A stretch of DNA of 64,000 nt from Haliclona indistincta (Eukaryota > Porifera > Demospongiae > Haplosclerida > Chalinidae), in assembly GCA_964017065.1 (NCBI GenBank), contig OZ024786.1:2106411-2170410 (forward strand), in the 5' to 3' direction. Shown here in pieces: positions 45,047-55,328 of the stretch. The first letter of the stretch is position 1. The number at the start of each line of letters is the position of its first letter. The notes beneath the pieces were generated by a model. It saw only the letters and a list, made by a program, of their open reading frames with translations. It ran no database searches and was not told the origin of the DNA. Both the position numbers and the translations under genes were made by a program.

Positions 45047-45999
45047 GGCATACGCAACAGTTGCTGTATAGTGCTATTGCTACAGTAGTTGTAGCGATAT
45101 TGATTTAGCGCTTACAACTACAGACGAAACACAGGATTATGTAGTGGGCACATTAAAAATGCTATAATTATTAGATTGCCTTAACACAATTATGAAAAGT
45201 GTTGTGGTTAATGTGAGTGTCGTATGACATACAACAGGACACATGCAGAGATTATACGGTGAGAATTCTACAAGAACAAACTGAGCTCGCTCTCTCAGTT
45301 CCTGCAATGTGTAGATCAGTTCATACTATGCTAGACCCCTAGTTTTGCGGCAACTTTACATAAGCATGAATATAGGAGCCTTAAACATTACAGCAACTGA
45401 GACATATCAGTAAAGACATAATTACTGCATTTTTGCCCAAGATTTTCTAAACTACCGTACGTGTGCAGAGAAAGGCATTATTGTAGCAAGAAACTATTTA
45501 CTAGAAAGAGATATTAAGTTAAAGTACTATTTGTAAAGTCTGACCAGATATTATGCTTGAACTACTAATCAACTTAAAACACAAAGTGACCAGAAGCATT
45601 ACAACAACAGGTTGTTGAAAACAATCAACACAGCCCGGAAAGCAAATTGCTACAAGGTCAATAAAGTGTGCCTTCATCTGTGTCACCAGGAGCTTATCAT
45701 TCCAAGGAGCGTATGTACAAACTTCGAGTAAAAAAATATCTGCCGTTTGGTGGGTTGAAAAACTTCTCTGTCAGGCAGTTTTTCTATGAGCCATGCATCG
45801 TCACACATTTTAAATCATTGCACGTTTCATAACATTAGCTGACAATGAGAATGACAATGGAGATGAAATTGACTGGGCACGAGACTTCACACCTGTTAGT
45901 CTTCTCTCTGGCACAACATTAAGACTATCTAGTGGGAGTGCGCTTGTCCATTATAAATTTTTCCAGTTGTCTTGTCAGTCACTATGTCTCAATCATACT

Positions 46000-46157
46000 A
46001 GGTGCATTCAAATACTTCCTTTGTTTATCTATATCATCTTGGCATGTGACTAATTTTGCAGAACGGTGAGTTGCTTTGTTGAGCGGCCACGCCCACACGG
46101 TCTGGTATACTGTACCACCATCGTGAAGTGTAATGCAACAGAACCACGGTCGTTACG
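46000..46157. repeat. duplicated block, copy 1 (copy 2 at 61143-61312)
   Basis: Shared ordered blocks include GGTGAGTTG, GGTCTGGTATAC, CACCGTGAAGTAATAC-like sequence and GAACCACGGTCGTTA, at roughly 75-80% identity. Both copies lie 3' of minus-strand beta-helix genes (G and J), so the block probably travelled with the gene duplication. Confidence 0.6.
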
Positions 46158-46629
46158 ATAAACATCGATTCATGGCGGCAATTTTCATTCACAAAGTGTT
46201 AGCCACTACTGAACTTGGAGCAATGAGCTCGCCCAGTAAAGACAAGTCTGTGGCTGCTATCTCTTCCTTGCTTCGCCAACTTAGTTTACAGCTTCAAATT
46301 TCAGCGCGCACAACTGAATTAACAGAGCGATTAGTTTCGATACTCCAGTTTCCTAACGCGGCAAAAAAAAAAACAGAAATTCGTTCTGTACGTCAGTGGC
46401 CAAGATGCTGCTGCATGCTGCTGCGCTTGAAGCTCGTCGATCAAATTTCTCGATAGTCGAGACGGCAGCCACAGAACTTCGTAGACGCTTCATGCTGTTT
46501 GGCACCATGTATTATTTTCCCCACACTGTTATGTAAATCGCTGTAGTTATAAAGTAGTTATTAAAATGCACGTTGTGTGGGTGTTGAATATTAAAAACAC
46601 AATAAAATTAACAATAATAAAAACACTAA

Positions 46630-46687
46630 GGCTAGAGAGCCGGTACCGGCTCTCTAATTTTAGGGAGCCGGTACCGGACCTCTAGCC
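46630..46687. repeat. nested palindrome with two CCGGTACCGG cores
   Basis: GGCTAGAG at the left and CTCTAGCC at the right enclose two self-complementary cores, AGAGAGCCGGTACCGGCTCT and AGCCGGTACCGGACC. The whole could fold as one long or two short hairpins. It lies 50 bp beyond the stop codon of copy G. Confidence 0.85.
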
Positions 46688-46735
46688 ACGGCGTAATAAA
46701 ACTTATCAGAACGATATCAAATATTATTTATAGTT

Positions 46736-49700
46736 TCAAAAATTTAAGTTAGTGTCAAAGAGTAGTGGTTCCCTCTTAAGCAATACTGGAGAGAGAGATT
46801 CCTCATCCTCCTCATCAAGAGAAAACTCCAGTACAAACTGATGCTCACCTCTACTTGATCCATACACCATTGACGGTGGAGACACTGATCGTGGAGGATT
46901 GTCCTCTTCATCAACCTCATCTGCTGTCATCTGTGGCACAGCAATATACTCTGGTCGATTCTTGAACCCCAGCTTTCTCTTCATTTTCTTGAGGTCAAAG
47001 TTTAATCTCATATGCATTACAATGGTCCCAAGAAAGGCAATGAACGAAAGACTGACTGAAACAATAATCGCGATTTGAAACCGAATGTCAAGAGAAAAAT
47101 TAGCCAGACTGATAATGCTGAGAAAAAATATGTTAAGAAGATAAAACATTTCAAGTGCACTGAGGTAAACACTCTTATACACACCATTCGTGAAAGACCA
47201 AAATGTAAGAATTCCCACAATGACTGTAATAATTATGTAAGCATTGAAAAACACGAACCGCCCTAAAGTGAAGGAGAATATCACAGTGAGAACCAGTCGC
47301 ACCATTAGAGTCACTCCTGTCCAGAATCGGCAGTTGTCTTTGTAAGGTCCTCCATAAGCATCTAAAAGTGGCTTCGACTTTGTAACAAGATTCCACTTAT
47401 GCTGTGGGATACACTTGTGGCTGTATCTCTCTAGCAGAGGAGCACACAATACTAAAACAGGATAAGCTAATCCTATGATCAAGACTCCACAGGAGACAGC
47501 TACCAGAATTAGGTGTTTCCAACTGCCATACTCAATATTCCCATCCACACTCCACAATGTCAGTATACTGCCATTGCATAGCAGCTGAGACATGGAAAGA
47601 GCATTAGTGACAGTGAGTAGGATTTTAGTGTAAGACATTAGAAACAGTGTAGCTAGCGCTGGGACAGCATGAGAGCCACATAACCTGCAAAGCCATACTG
47701 AGTAACGACAACCAATTATTATACTACCCATTAGTAGGAACAGGTAAACTGGAAAGGCGAACTGTAACCAAGTATTCAAGTAGCCATCCAGTCCATCAAA
47801 CAAGCACACTTCGATACCCAGGTCAAGATTCAGCCATGAGATGAACTGGCTCACTACTGGAATACTACCATTTGGAAAAAAGAAAGCTTCGTTGAGCTTC
47901 ACCATATTGGCATAGAACAGTAGTCCATTGATAGTTCCAACAGAGACACTCAAGTTAAGGAACATCAGCACAGCCACTAACACTATGCCAGCGAGGGCAA
48001 ACACTGGTAACAAGAATAGATACCAGTTAGAGCAAGTACCACAGCGGTTGGATCCCAGCATGATACTAAGGTGAGACTGGCATTGTCCACACAGTATACC
48101 TGTTCTATTGCCTAAACACTGACGATCTGGTGCCATGATGTCAAATGAGACATTGGATCGATTGCAATAATGAAAAGGACAATTAGTAGTACCTGTTATA
48201 CATGTTTGAGTGTTGTTGATGTAGGCAAACCAACTGTTGCCTGATCTCAGAAACATGTAAGGATCAAGTGACACGTTGCATTGGACGTGATTATCAGCCA
48301 AGAGTGAAATACAGTGACACTGGTGCTGTCCTGAGGTCTTGTCTACAATCATGAAGCCTATTGGACACTCTAGTATATCCACAGTGAGTGATAGGTACCA
48401 GTCTGGCAGGCCATCTTTAACTTGGATGTCAACCATGGCCATTGTTGAAGATGTGTTCACTAGAAGAATGTGGAGTTGGAAACAGTTAGTGGTCTCATGT
48501 TGACCATAGAAGTGGACCAGTTTTGCATGTTGAGCACTCACCTGCACAACACCAGGACTTGTACCACCATAGTATCCTACTGTTGCTATTGTTGTGTTGA
48601 TCTCTAGTCCTGGATATGTTTGTATGTGACGTGGGGTCCTATCAGAGCAGTCTGGTAAGTTGCTGCTAGTGTTACAGAAGCAGACCATGATGGGGTCAGA
48701 GGACATGGAGGAGAGTCTGTTAGTGTCATGAAAGTGGAGGTATTTAATAAGAGGAGTATCAAAGTACCATGAAGTCTCATTAGATAGTCCATTATGTGAT
48801 ATTAAATCTGCTTCAATAGATTTAAACATACAATCCATCAATATGGCTCCATAAATGTCATCACCTCCTTTATGTGCTCTGTTCCCGGAAAAGAATATCG
48901 AACTGGAATTGTAATTCTTATATGGAAAGCTAAATGTGCAAAAAATGCCATCTTTGATATGTAAAGATCTTTGTTTTTGTGAAGGTATCGCTAGAATTGC
49001 TCCACCATGATTTTCAGCTGTGTTATTGATCATGCGCAGTTTACCGCCCACTGTCATGATACTTGGATACAACATTGTGATACCAGCTCCCTCTGTGTGT
49101 CTGTTGTTCTGTATCACATTGTGTCCACGAAAATGTAAATCACTCTGAATAGCAGTTATACCAGTCATACTGTTGTTAGATATATTGGAGTCTGCTATGA
49201 CAAAGCCAAATACATGATACAAAACGATAACTGATTGACCTTTTGAATTGTTAAAGAAAGTACAGTTCTCGATGCTTGATAAACCCACGTCATAGTTTAT
49301 TCTCATTGTTAGCAAAATAGACGGCAAATTGTAGCATTCCGCAAACTGACAATTTTCGATGCTTACCTTGCTAACACTGTCGATCAGGATGCCTGTGAAA
49401 ATTTGATGTGATAGCCTCATTTTTGTGTTGGTCAAACGTACATTGTCACAATGCGAAATGCTAACCGCTCTCTCTGAGAATGTTTCAGTATGTACGATTG
49501 ATGAATCCATTAAAGTGAATGTTGACGGACTACTTTCTATGTCACAGATCACTGATAATTCACTCAGTGCTTTTCGCTGTACATGTTTGTCATAGTTTTG
49601 ATCACTAACGCTGTTCTCCACAAATTGAGTGTTGCTAATCATGATATGTGATGGACAGTTTATGTGTATCAATGCTCCACCACTTTCAACGATTCCAAGC

Positions 49701-50554
49701 CCATTTTTAAAAAGACAATTTGAAATTTGCAGATAAACTGAACCACCTTTCAGGGATGTATATAAGCCTCCTCCTATCTCAGCCTTATTCTGTGAAAAAA
49801 TTGAATGTTTGAAGACAATTATTAACGGAGCATTGACAGCAGTAGTCAGTTTTATTCCTCCACCGATACACTTGGAAATATTGGAGTAGGTAAATTCTAT
49901 ACTATATATGTGATTGAGTGATGGTTCATAATTAAAGATCTCAACAAGTACAGCTCTACTAAAATTCAATAGCAACTCAGACAGCTTAGTATCGTAGAAT
50001 GAGCAGTTGGTAAATTTGATACTCTTGCAGTTTTTAGCAAAAATTCCATATCCTGAGAAACACTGCAGTGAATTCTTTTGAAACAGAAGATTATGAACAC
50101 TTACAAAACGGAACACAGCTTCATGATTATTGCTAAGTTTTCCACAGTTAGTAATAGTAAGACCTTCAATGTTAATATCATAACCAGTATCAAAGATGAA
50201 TCCTCCTCTTCCTCTGGTGCAGTTGATAATGACAGTAGACTGCATCACAGTCTCCTCAGGTCCTGCTACCGGCCACTCACCTTGTCCTTTCAGAGTAATG
50301 TTGTGTACATTGTTGACATGTACAAAATCCTCTCTGTCAAAACTGTGTTGACCTTCCAAGAAGATTATGGCGGTGTCATTAGTGAGCCAGTTACCTGGCT
50401 GGGAGATGTAGTAAGAGAGGTTTTGGCATATCTGGTGTGGAGGACAAGACTGCTCATTACCAGCTGCATCATCAGCTGTGACATAGTAGACATTGGCAGT
50501 GAAGGTAGTGAGAGGTACAGCCAGCAACAGCAGCAACACTAGTAGTGCAGCCAT
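46736..50554 (-). CDS. beta-helix / Cys-rich / multi-pass membrane receptor-like protein, copy G (intact)
   Basis: This is 1272 residues, intronless, from ATG 50554 (MAALLVLLLLLAVPLTTFTA). The N-terminal block (ITLKGQGEWPVAGPEETVMQ, INCTRGRGGFIFDTG) is nearly identical to copy D, while about residues 145-480 diverge strongly, with many N-x-S/T sites. The Cys-rich part (CITGTTNCPFHYCNRS, NRTGILCGQCQ) precedes eight or nine helices. The tail SPPSMVYGSSRGEHQF is followed by acidic DEEDEES and ends LLFDTNLNF. The last third is almost the same as in H and J, indicating recent duplication or conversion among the three. Confidence 0.86.
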   Translation of the reverse strand: MAALLVLLLLLAVPLTTFTANVYYVTADDAAGNEQSCPPHQICQNLSYYISQPGNWLTNDTAIIFLEGQHSFDREDFVHVNNVHNITLKGQGEWPVAGPEETVMQSTVIINCTRGRGGFIFDTGYDINIEGLTITNCGKLSNNHEAVFRFVSVHNLLFQKNSLQCFSGYGIFAKNCKSIKFTNCSFYDTKLSELLLNFSRAVLVEIFNYEPSLNHIYSIEFTYSNISKCIGGGIKLTTAVNAPLIIVFKHSIFSQNKAEIGGGLYTSLKGGSVYLQISNCLFKNGLGIVESGGALIHINCPSHIMISNTQFVENSVSDQNYDKHVQRKALSELSVICDIESSPSTFTLMDSSIVHTETFSERAVSISHCDNVRLTNTKMRLSHQIFTGILIDSVSKVSIENCQFAECYNLPSILLTMRINYDVGLSSIENCTFFNNSKGQSVIVLYHVFGFVIADSNISNNSMTGITAIQSDLHFRGHNVIQNNRHTEGAGITMLYPSIMTVGGKLRMINNTAENHGGAILAIPSQKQRSLHIKDGIFCTFSFPYKNYNSSSIFFSGNRAHKGGDDIYGAILMDCMFKSIEADLISHNGLSNETSWYFDTPLIKYLHFHDTNRLSSMSSDPIMVCFCNTSSNLPDCSDRTPRHIQTYPGLEINTTIATVGYYGGTSPGVVQVSAQHAKLVHFYGQHETTNCFQLHILLVNTSSTMAMVDIQVKDGLPDWYLSLTVDILECPIGFMIVDKTSGQHQCHCISLLADNHVQCNVSLDPYMFLRSGNSWFAYINNTQTCITGTTNCPFHYCNRSNVSFDIMAPDRQCLGNRTGILCGQCQSHLSIMLGSNRCGTCSNWYLFLLPVFALAGIVLVAVLMFLNLSVSVGTINGLLFYANMVKLNEAFFFPNGSIPVVSQFISWLNLDLGIEVCLFDGLDGYLNTWLQFAFPVYLFLLMGSIIIGCRYSVWLCRLCGSHAVPALATLFLMSYTKILLTVTNALSMSQLLCNGSILTLWSVDGNIEYGSWKHLILVAVSCGVLIIGLAYPVLVLCAPLLERYSHKCIPQHKWNLVTKSKPLLDAYGGPYKDNCRFWTGVTLMVRLVLTVIFSFTLGRFVFFNAYIIITVIVGILTFWSFTNGVYKSVYLSALEMFYLLNIFFLSIISLANFSLDIRFQIAIIVSVSLSFIAFLGTIVMHMRLNFDLKKMKRKLGFKNRPEYIAVPQMTADEVDEEDNPPRSVSPPSMVYGSSRGEHQFVLEFSLDEEDEESLSPVLLKREPLLFDTNLNF

Positions 50555-51530
50555 GAACTAATGATCGAGAGAAAACTTTTGGCGCAAACTAAAATTATAG
50601 CAGATATTTTTATCAACTAGTTCTGCACCAGTACTTTGGTATTAAAATGAGAGCGATATCTTTGTGTACCATTCAATAAGTCATGTGTTTGGGTTACAAC
50701 ACTTGTACTTCAATGACATCTCACTCATTAACTAAGACATGAGCTTTATAAATTCCAGGGTGTGTACAGTTTAACTAAAAAACAGACCACACATTTTACT
50801 CTAATTGCACAGCTGAGTGACTAGAGGTGAGAATATCAGCAAACAAAGCATGGTTTGATAATCTCATACAAGTCTAAACAAAGAGTAGATTTCCAAAACA
50901 AAAATCTTTGTTCGATGAATTAGCAATGATTCTCATAAACACGAGTCAGTAAGACAGACTCACTGTGCAATTAGTCTGGTTTTAACCTCTGCACACTGAA
51001 CTATTATGGTTGACTTCTTTTTGCAATTTGTATAGTGAGCGGTCTGGAATTAGTAGTACAGCCACCAACAGCAGCAACACTAAAGTGGTAGTACGTATAA
51101 TTGCACTAATGAAAGTAATGTTTGAAAACAAACAAAATTTAAGTTGCTGATGCATTACAAGATCATGCAGCTTGCTGTTGCTTGTAATAATTCAAACAAA
51201 AGAAACAAGGTCATGAATGTTAACCTATATTAGTTGGGCACTTGCAAGCTTAATATTGTAACAGTGCATTGTCTAATACAAGCTTCTCTTTGGATCCACC
51301 TTGGTATTATAGGTAATAATATAACTGCATGACTAACCCACAAAATCATAACATTGACTCAGCTAGTAGTCAATGTTAAAGTCTAACAACCCACAGCCAA
51401 ACAGAAGCTAGAAAATCCATCCCCATGCAGTCTCGAAAAACACAATTAAACCTAATTCTTTAAGTCAAATCATCCTTAGATACAGATAAATTAACGATAT
51501 CAAATTTACACCACTGATTTAAATTAAGTT
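50555..51530. other. intergenic region between G and H
   Basis: No gene is seen. A scrap at about 51050-51093 encodes, on the minus strand, a leucine-rich TLVLLLLLVAV stretch that matches the family signal peptide, and so is a remnant of a lost copy. Confidence 0.45.
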
Positions 51531-54500
51531 TCAAAAATTTAAGTTAGTGTCAAAGAGAAGTGGTTCCCTCTTAAGCAATACTGGAGAGAGTGATTCCTCA
51601 TCCTCCTCATCAAGAGAAAACTCCAGTACAAACTGATTTTCTCCTCTACTTGATCCATACACCATTGATGGTGGAGACACTGATCGTGGAGGATTATCCT
51701 CTTCATCAACCTCATCTGCTGTCACTTGTGGCACAGCAATATACTCTGGTCGATTCTTGAACCCTAGCCTTCTCTTCATTTTCTTGAGGTCAAAGTTTAA
51801 TCTCATATGCATTACAACAGTCCCAAGAAAGACAATGAAAGAAAGGCTGACTGAAACAATAATTGCAATTTGAAACCTAATGTCAAGAGAAAAATTAGCC
51901 AGACTGATAATGCTGAGTAAAAAAACGTTAAGAAGATAAAAAATTTCAAGTACACTGAGGTAAACACTCTTATACACACCATTCGTGAAAGACCAAAATG
52001 TAAGAATTCCCACAATGACTGTAATAATTATGTAAGCATTGAAAAACACGAACCGCCCTAAAGTGAAGGAGAATATCACTGTGAGAATCAGTCGCACCAT
52101 TAAAGTCACTCCTGTCCAGAATCGGCAATTGTCTTTGTAGGGTCCTCCATAAGCATCTAAAAGTGGCTTCAACTTTGTCACAAGATTCCACCTTTGCTGT
52201 GGGATACACTTGTGACTGTATCTCTCTAGCAGAGGAGCACACAATACTAAAACAGGATAAGCCAGTCCAATTACCAAGACACCACAGGAGACAACTACCA
52301 GAATAAGGTGTTTCCAACTGCCATACTCAATGTTCCCATCAACACTCCACACTGTCAGTATACTATTGTTGCATGGCAGCTGAGACATGGAAAGAGCATT
52401 AGCAACAGTGAGTAGGATTTTAGTGTAAGACATCAGAAACAGTGTAGCTAATGCTGGGACGGCATGAGAGCCACATAGCCTGCAAAGCCACACAGAGTAG
52501 CGACAACCCACAATAATACTTCCCATGAGTAGGAACAGGTAAGCAGGAAAGACAAACTGTAGCCAAGTGTTCCAGTAGCCATCCAGTCCATCAAACAAGC
52601 ACACTTCAATACCCAGGTCAAGATTCAGCCATGAAATGAACTGGCTCACTACTGGAATACTACCATTTGGAAAAAAGAAAGCTTCGTTGAGCTTCACCAT
52701 ATTGGCATAAAGCAGTAGTCCATTGATAGTTCCAACAGAGATGCTCAAGTTGAGGAACATCAACACAGCCACTAACACTATGCCAGCGAGAGCAAACACT
52801 GGTAACAAGAATAGATACCAGTTAGAGCAAGTACCACAGCGATTGGATCCCAGCATGATACTAAGGTGAGAATGGCATTGTCCACAGAGTATACCTGTTC
52901 TATTGCCTAAACACTGACGATCTGGTGCCATGATGTCAAATGAGACATTAGATTGATTGCAATAATGAAAAGGACAATTGGTAGTACCAGTTATACATGT
53001 TTGAGTGTTGTTGATGTAGGCAAACCAACTGTTGCCTGACCTCAGAAACTTGTAAGGATCAAGAGAAACATTGCATTGGACGTGATTATCAACCAAAAGT
53101 GGAATACAGTGACACTGATGCTGTCCTGAAATCTTGTCTACAGCTTCTATGAAGCCAACTGGACACTCTAATATATCGACAGCGAGTTTTAGATCCCAGT
53201 TGGATAAGCCACTCTCTACTTTAATACCAACTAATGCTGTTAAATAAGTTTCTTTCTTAAGAAGAATGTGGAGCTGGAAACAGTTAGTTGTCTCATTTTG
53301 ACCATAAAAGCGAACCAGTTTTGCATGTTGTGCACTGACCTGCACAACACCAGGACTTGTACCTCCATAGTATCCCACTGTTGCTATTGTTGTGTTGATC
53401 TCTAGTCCTGGATATGTTTGTATGTGACGTGGGGTCCTATCAGAGCAGTTTGGTAAGTTGCTGCTAGTGTTACAGAAGCAGACCATGATGGGATCAGAGG
53501 ATATTGAAGAAAGCCTGCTGGTGCTATTTATTTGAAAATACTTCATAAGAGGTGAGTAAAAGTAACGAGAGGTTTCATTTGCTAGTCCAACATGTGCGGC
53601 AAAAATTTTCGAGATATCTGCAATGAAGTGACAGTCTATCAGAGTTGCTCCGTATAAATCATCACCGCCTTTCTTAGCCGTGTTTCCTGAAAAAATAATC
53701 GAACTATTTGTGTAAAAATTAAGTGAACATCGTATAAAGGAATTTTCGGTGTGTAGGGTTGAATATTTTAGTGGCGGTATCACCAGAATTGCTCCTCCAC
53801 GATGCTCAGCTGTGTTGTTCAGTAAATACAATTCATCCCGAACCGTGATGGTACCAGGTAATATCAGTATGATACCAGCTCCCTCTGTGTGTCTGTTGTT
53901 CTGTATCACATTGTGACCAGAAAATTGAATATTACTTTCAATAGCTGTGATACCAGTCATATTGTTGTCAGATATAATGGAATTCACAATAAGTACATGT
54001 ATATTTGATCGATATAATGTGATGACTGAACGTCCATTTGTGTTGTTGTAGAAAGTTGTGTTAATGATTGTTACGTCATTAAACTGCTCTGACCTAACTA
54101 AAAGAACAGATGGCAATTTGTAACAACCTTCAAAGCGGCTGTTATTGATACTCAAAATATTCAAATAATCATTAGCAAAACCGGAAAAGTACTGATTTGC
54201 CATTTTTATCTGACTGTTGTTCATTGTCACTTGATGACAATAACTTAAATAAACAACTGAGTTGGACGGTGTAGTGTGTAATATGTTTGAGTCAAGGAGA
54301 GAAAATTGAACTTTATTTTGTTTTTGACAGACTATAACCAACTCACTCATATAGTCAGTACGTTCTTCAGCCATTATACTGTTTTCAACAAAGTTCGTAT
54401 TCTTAATAGTTAAAGATGCTGTTATAATTAAAGGCTGTAACAAAACACCACCGGCTGTTTCTTTCGCAGAACAATGAGAGAAAAGGCTATTCAAAATTTC

Positions 54501-55328
54501 TAAAGAAATATTTCCACTTCCCTGCAAATTCGTTGATAAGCATCCGCCAATTTTTGCTTTACTGCGTGATACTATTACGTTGTAAAACATGATTTTTACA
54601 GGAACATTTGAATGAGGATAAGTGACCAATAGAATGCTTCCTCCTTGTTGTAAGCTACAACATTCAGTAAAGTTGGAATAAGACAGATCCATTGTGTAGT
54701 TGGCAACATTTTTGTTAAGATATCGTGCATAAGAAATCACTGCTCCACCACCAGACAGTGCGCAGGCTACAGAGTGATAGAAGGAGCAGTTAGTTATTTG
54801 TACACTTTTACAGTTTCTTGTCATAAATCCATATCCTGTAATGAATTGAATGGAATTTTTGTGAAAATAAAGATTGCCGATACTTGTAAACAGGAATACG
54901 CCATTACTTGGATATCCGCAATTAGTGATGGTAAGACCTTCAATGTTAATATTATAGCCAGTATCAAAGATGAATCCTCCTCTTCCTCTGGTGCAGTTGA
55001 TAATGACAGTAGACTGCATCACAGTCTCTTCAGGTCCTGCTATCGGCCACTCACCTTGTCCCTTCAGAGTAATGTTGTGTACATTTTTGACTTGTATTAG
55101 ACCTAAGTTGTGAAGGCTGTGCTGACCTTCCCAGAAGATCATGGTGGTGTCATTAGTGAAGTAGTGACCAAGCTGAGAGATGTAGTAGGAGAGGTTGTGG
55201 CATATCTGGTGTGGAGGACATGACTGCTCATGACCAGCTGCATCATCAGGTATGACATAGTAGACATTGGCAGTGAAGGCAGTGAAAGGTACAGTCAACA
55301 ACAGCAGCAATACTAGTGGTGCAGCCAT
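51531..55328 (-). CDS. beta-helix / Cys-rich / multi-pass membrane receptor-like protein, copy H (intact)
   Basis: This is 1265 residues, intronless, from ATG 55328 (MAAPLVLLLLLTVPFTAFTA). It has the same domain order as G: conserved block (GQGEWPIAGPEETVMQ, TRGRGGFIFDTG), variable beta-helix to about residue 560 with GG-rich turns (GGCLSTNLQGSG, GGVLLQPL), Cys-rich region (HCIPLLVDNHVQC, CHSHLSIML), helices, and tail SPPSMVYGSSRGENQF. The EAVDKISGQHQCHC segment is shared with E, F and J but not with D or G, suggesting exchange of blocks between copies. The distance to G is about 1 kb and the orientation is the same. Confidence 0.86.
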   Translation of the reverse strand: MAAPLVLLLLLTVPFTAFTANVYYVIPDDAAGHEQSCPPHQICHNLSYYISQLGHYFTNDTTMIFWEGQHSLHNLGLIQVKNVHNITLKGQGEWPIAGPEETVMQSTVIINCTRGRGGFIFDTGYNINIEGLTITNCGYPSNGVFLFTSIGNLYFHKNSIQFITGYGFMTRNCKSVQITNCSFYHSVACALSGGGAVISYARYLNKNVANYTMDLSYSNFTECCSLQQGGSILLVTYPHSNVPVKIMFYNVIVSRSKAKIGGCLSTNLQGSGNISLEILNSLFSHCSAKETAGGVLLQPLIITASLTIKNTNFVENSIMAEERTDYMSELVIVCQKQNKVQFSLLDSNILHTTPSNSVVYLSYCHQVTMNNSQIKMANQYFSGFANDYLNILSINNSRFEGCYKLPSVLLVRSEQFNDVTIINTTFYNNTNGRSVITLYRSNIHVLIVNSIISDNNMTGITAIESNIQFSGHNVIQNNRHTEGAGIILILPGTITVRDELYLLNNTAEHRGGAILVIPPLKYSTLHTENSFIRCSLNFYTNSSIIFSGNTAKKGGDDLYGATLIDCHFIADISKIFAAHVGLANETSRYFYSPLMKYFQINSTSRLSSISSDPIMVCFCNTSSNLPNCSDRTPRHIQTYPGLEINTTIATVGYYGGTSPGVVQVSAQHAKLVRFYGQNETTNCFQLHILLKKETYLTALVGIKVESGLSNWDLKLAVDILECPVGFIEAVDKISGQHQCHCIPLLVDNHVQCNVSLDPYKFLRSGNSWFAYINNTQTCITGTTNCPFHYCNQSNVSFDIMAPDRQCLGNRTGILCGQCHSHLSIMLGSNRCGTCSNWYLFLLPVFALAGIVLVAVLMFLNLSISVGTINGLLLYANMVKLNEAFFFPNGSIPVVSQFISWLNLDLGIEVCLFDGLDGYWNTWLQFVFPAYLFLLMGSIIVGCRYSVWLCRLCGSHAVPALATLFLMSYTKILLTVANALSMSQLPCNNSILTVWSVDGNIEYGSWKHLILVVVSCGVLVIGLAYPVLVLCAPLLERYSHKCIPQQRWNLVTKLKPLLDAYGGPYKDNCRFWTGVTLMVRLILTVIFSFTLGRFVFFNAYIIITVIVGILTFWSFTNGVYKSVYLSVLEIFYLLNVFLLSIISLANFSLDIRFQIAIIVSVSLSFIVFLGTVVMHMRLNFDLKKMKRRLGFKNRPEYIAVPQVTADEVDEEDNPPRSVSPPSMVYGSSRGENQFVLEFSLDEEDEESLSPVLLKREPLLFDTNLNF

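Larger units (their letters stand above)
45047..46735. other. intergenic region between copies F and G
   Basis: There is no firm gene. A plus-strand frame at 46133-46456 (107 residues, SLLRQLSLQLQISARTTELT) has no recognisable domain and an A10 run. The stretch 46000-46157 is repeated at 61143-61312. A nested palindrome lies at 46630-46687. Confidence 0.5.

Noticed and set aside
46133..46456. 107-residue plus-strand frame as a gene
   Set aside because: It has no recognisable domain, a poly-A run within it, and its beginning lies next to a duplicated non-coding block. It was left as unsupported.
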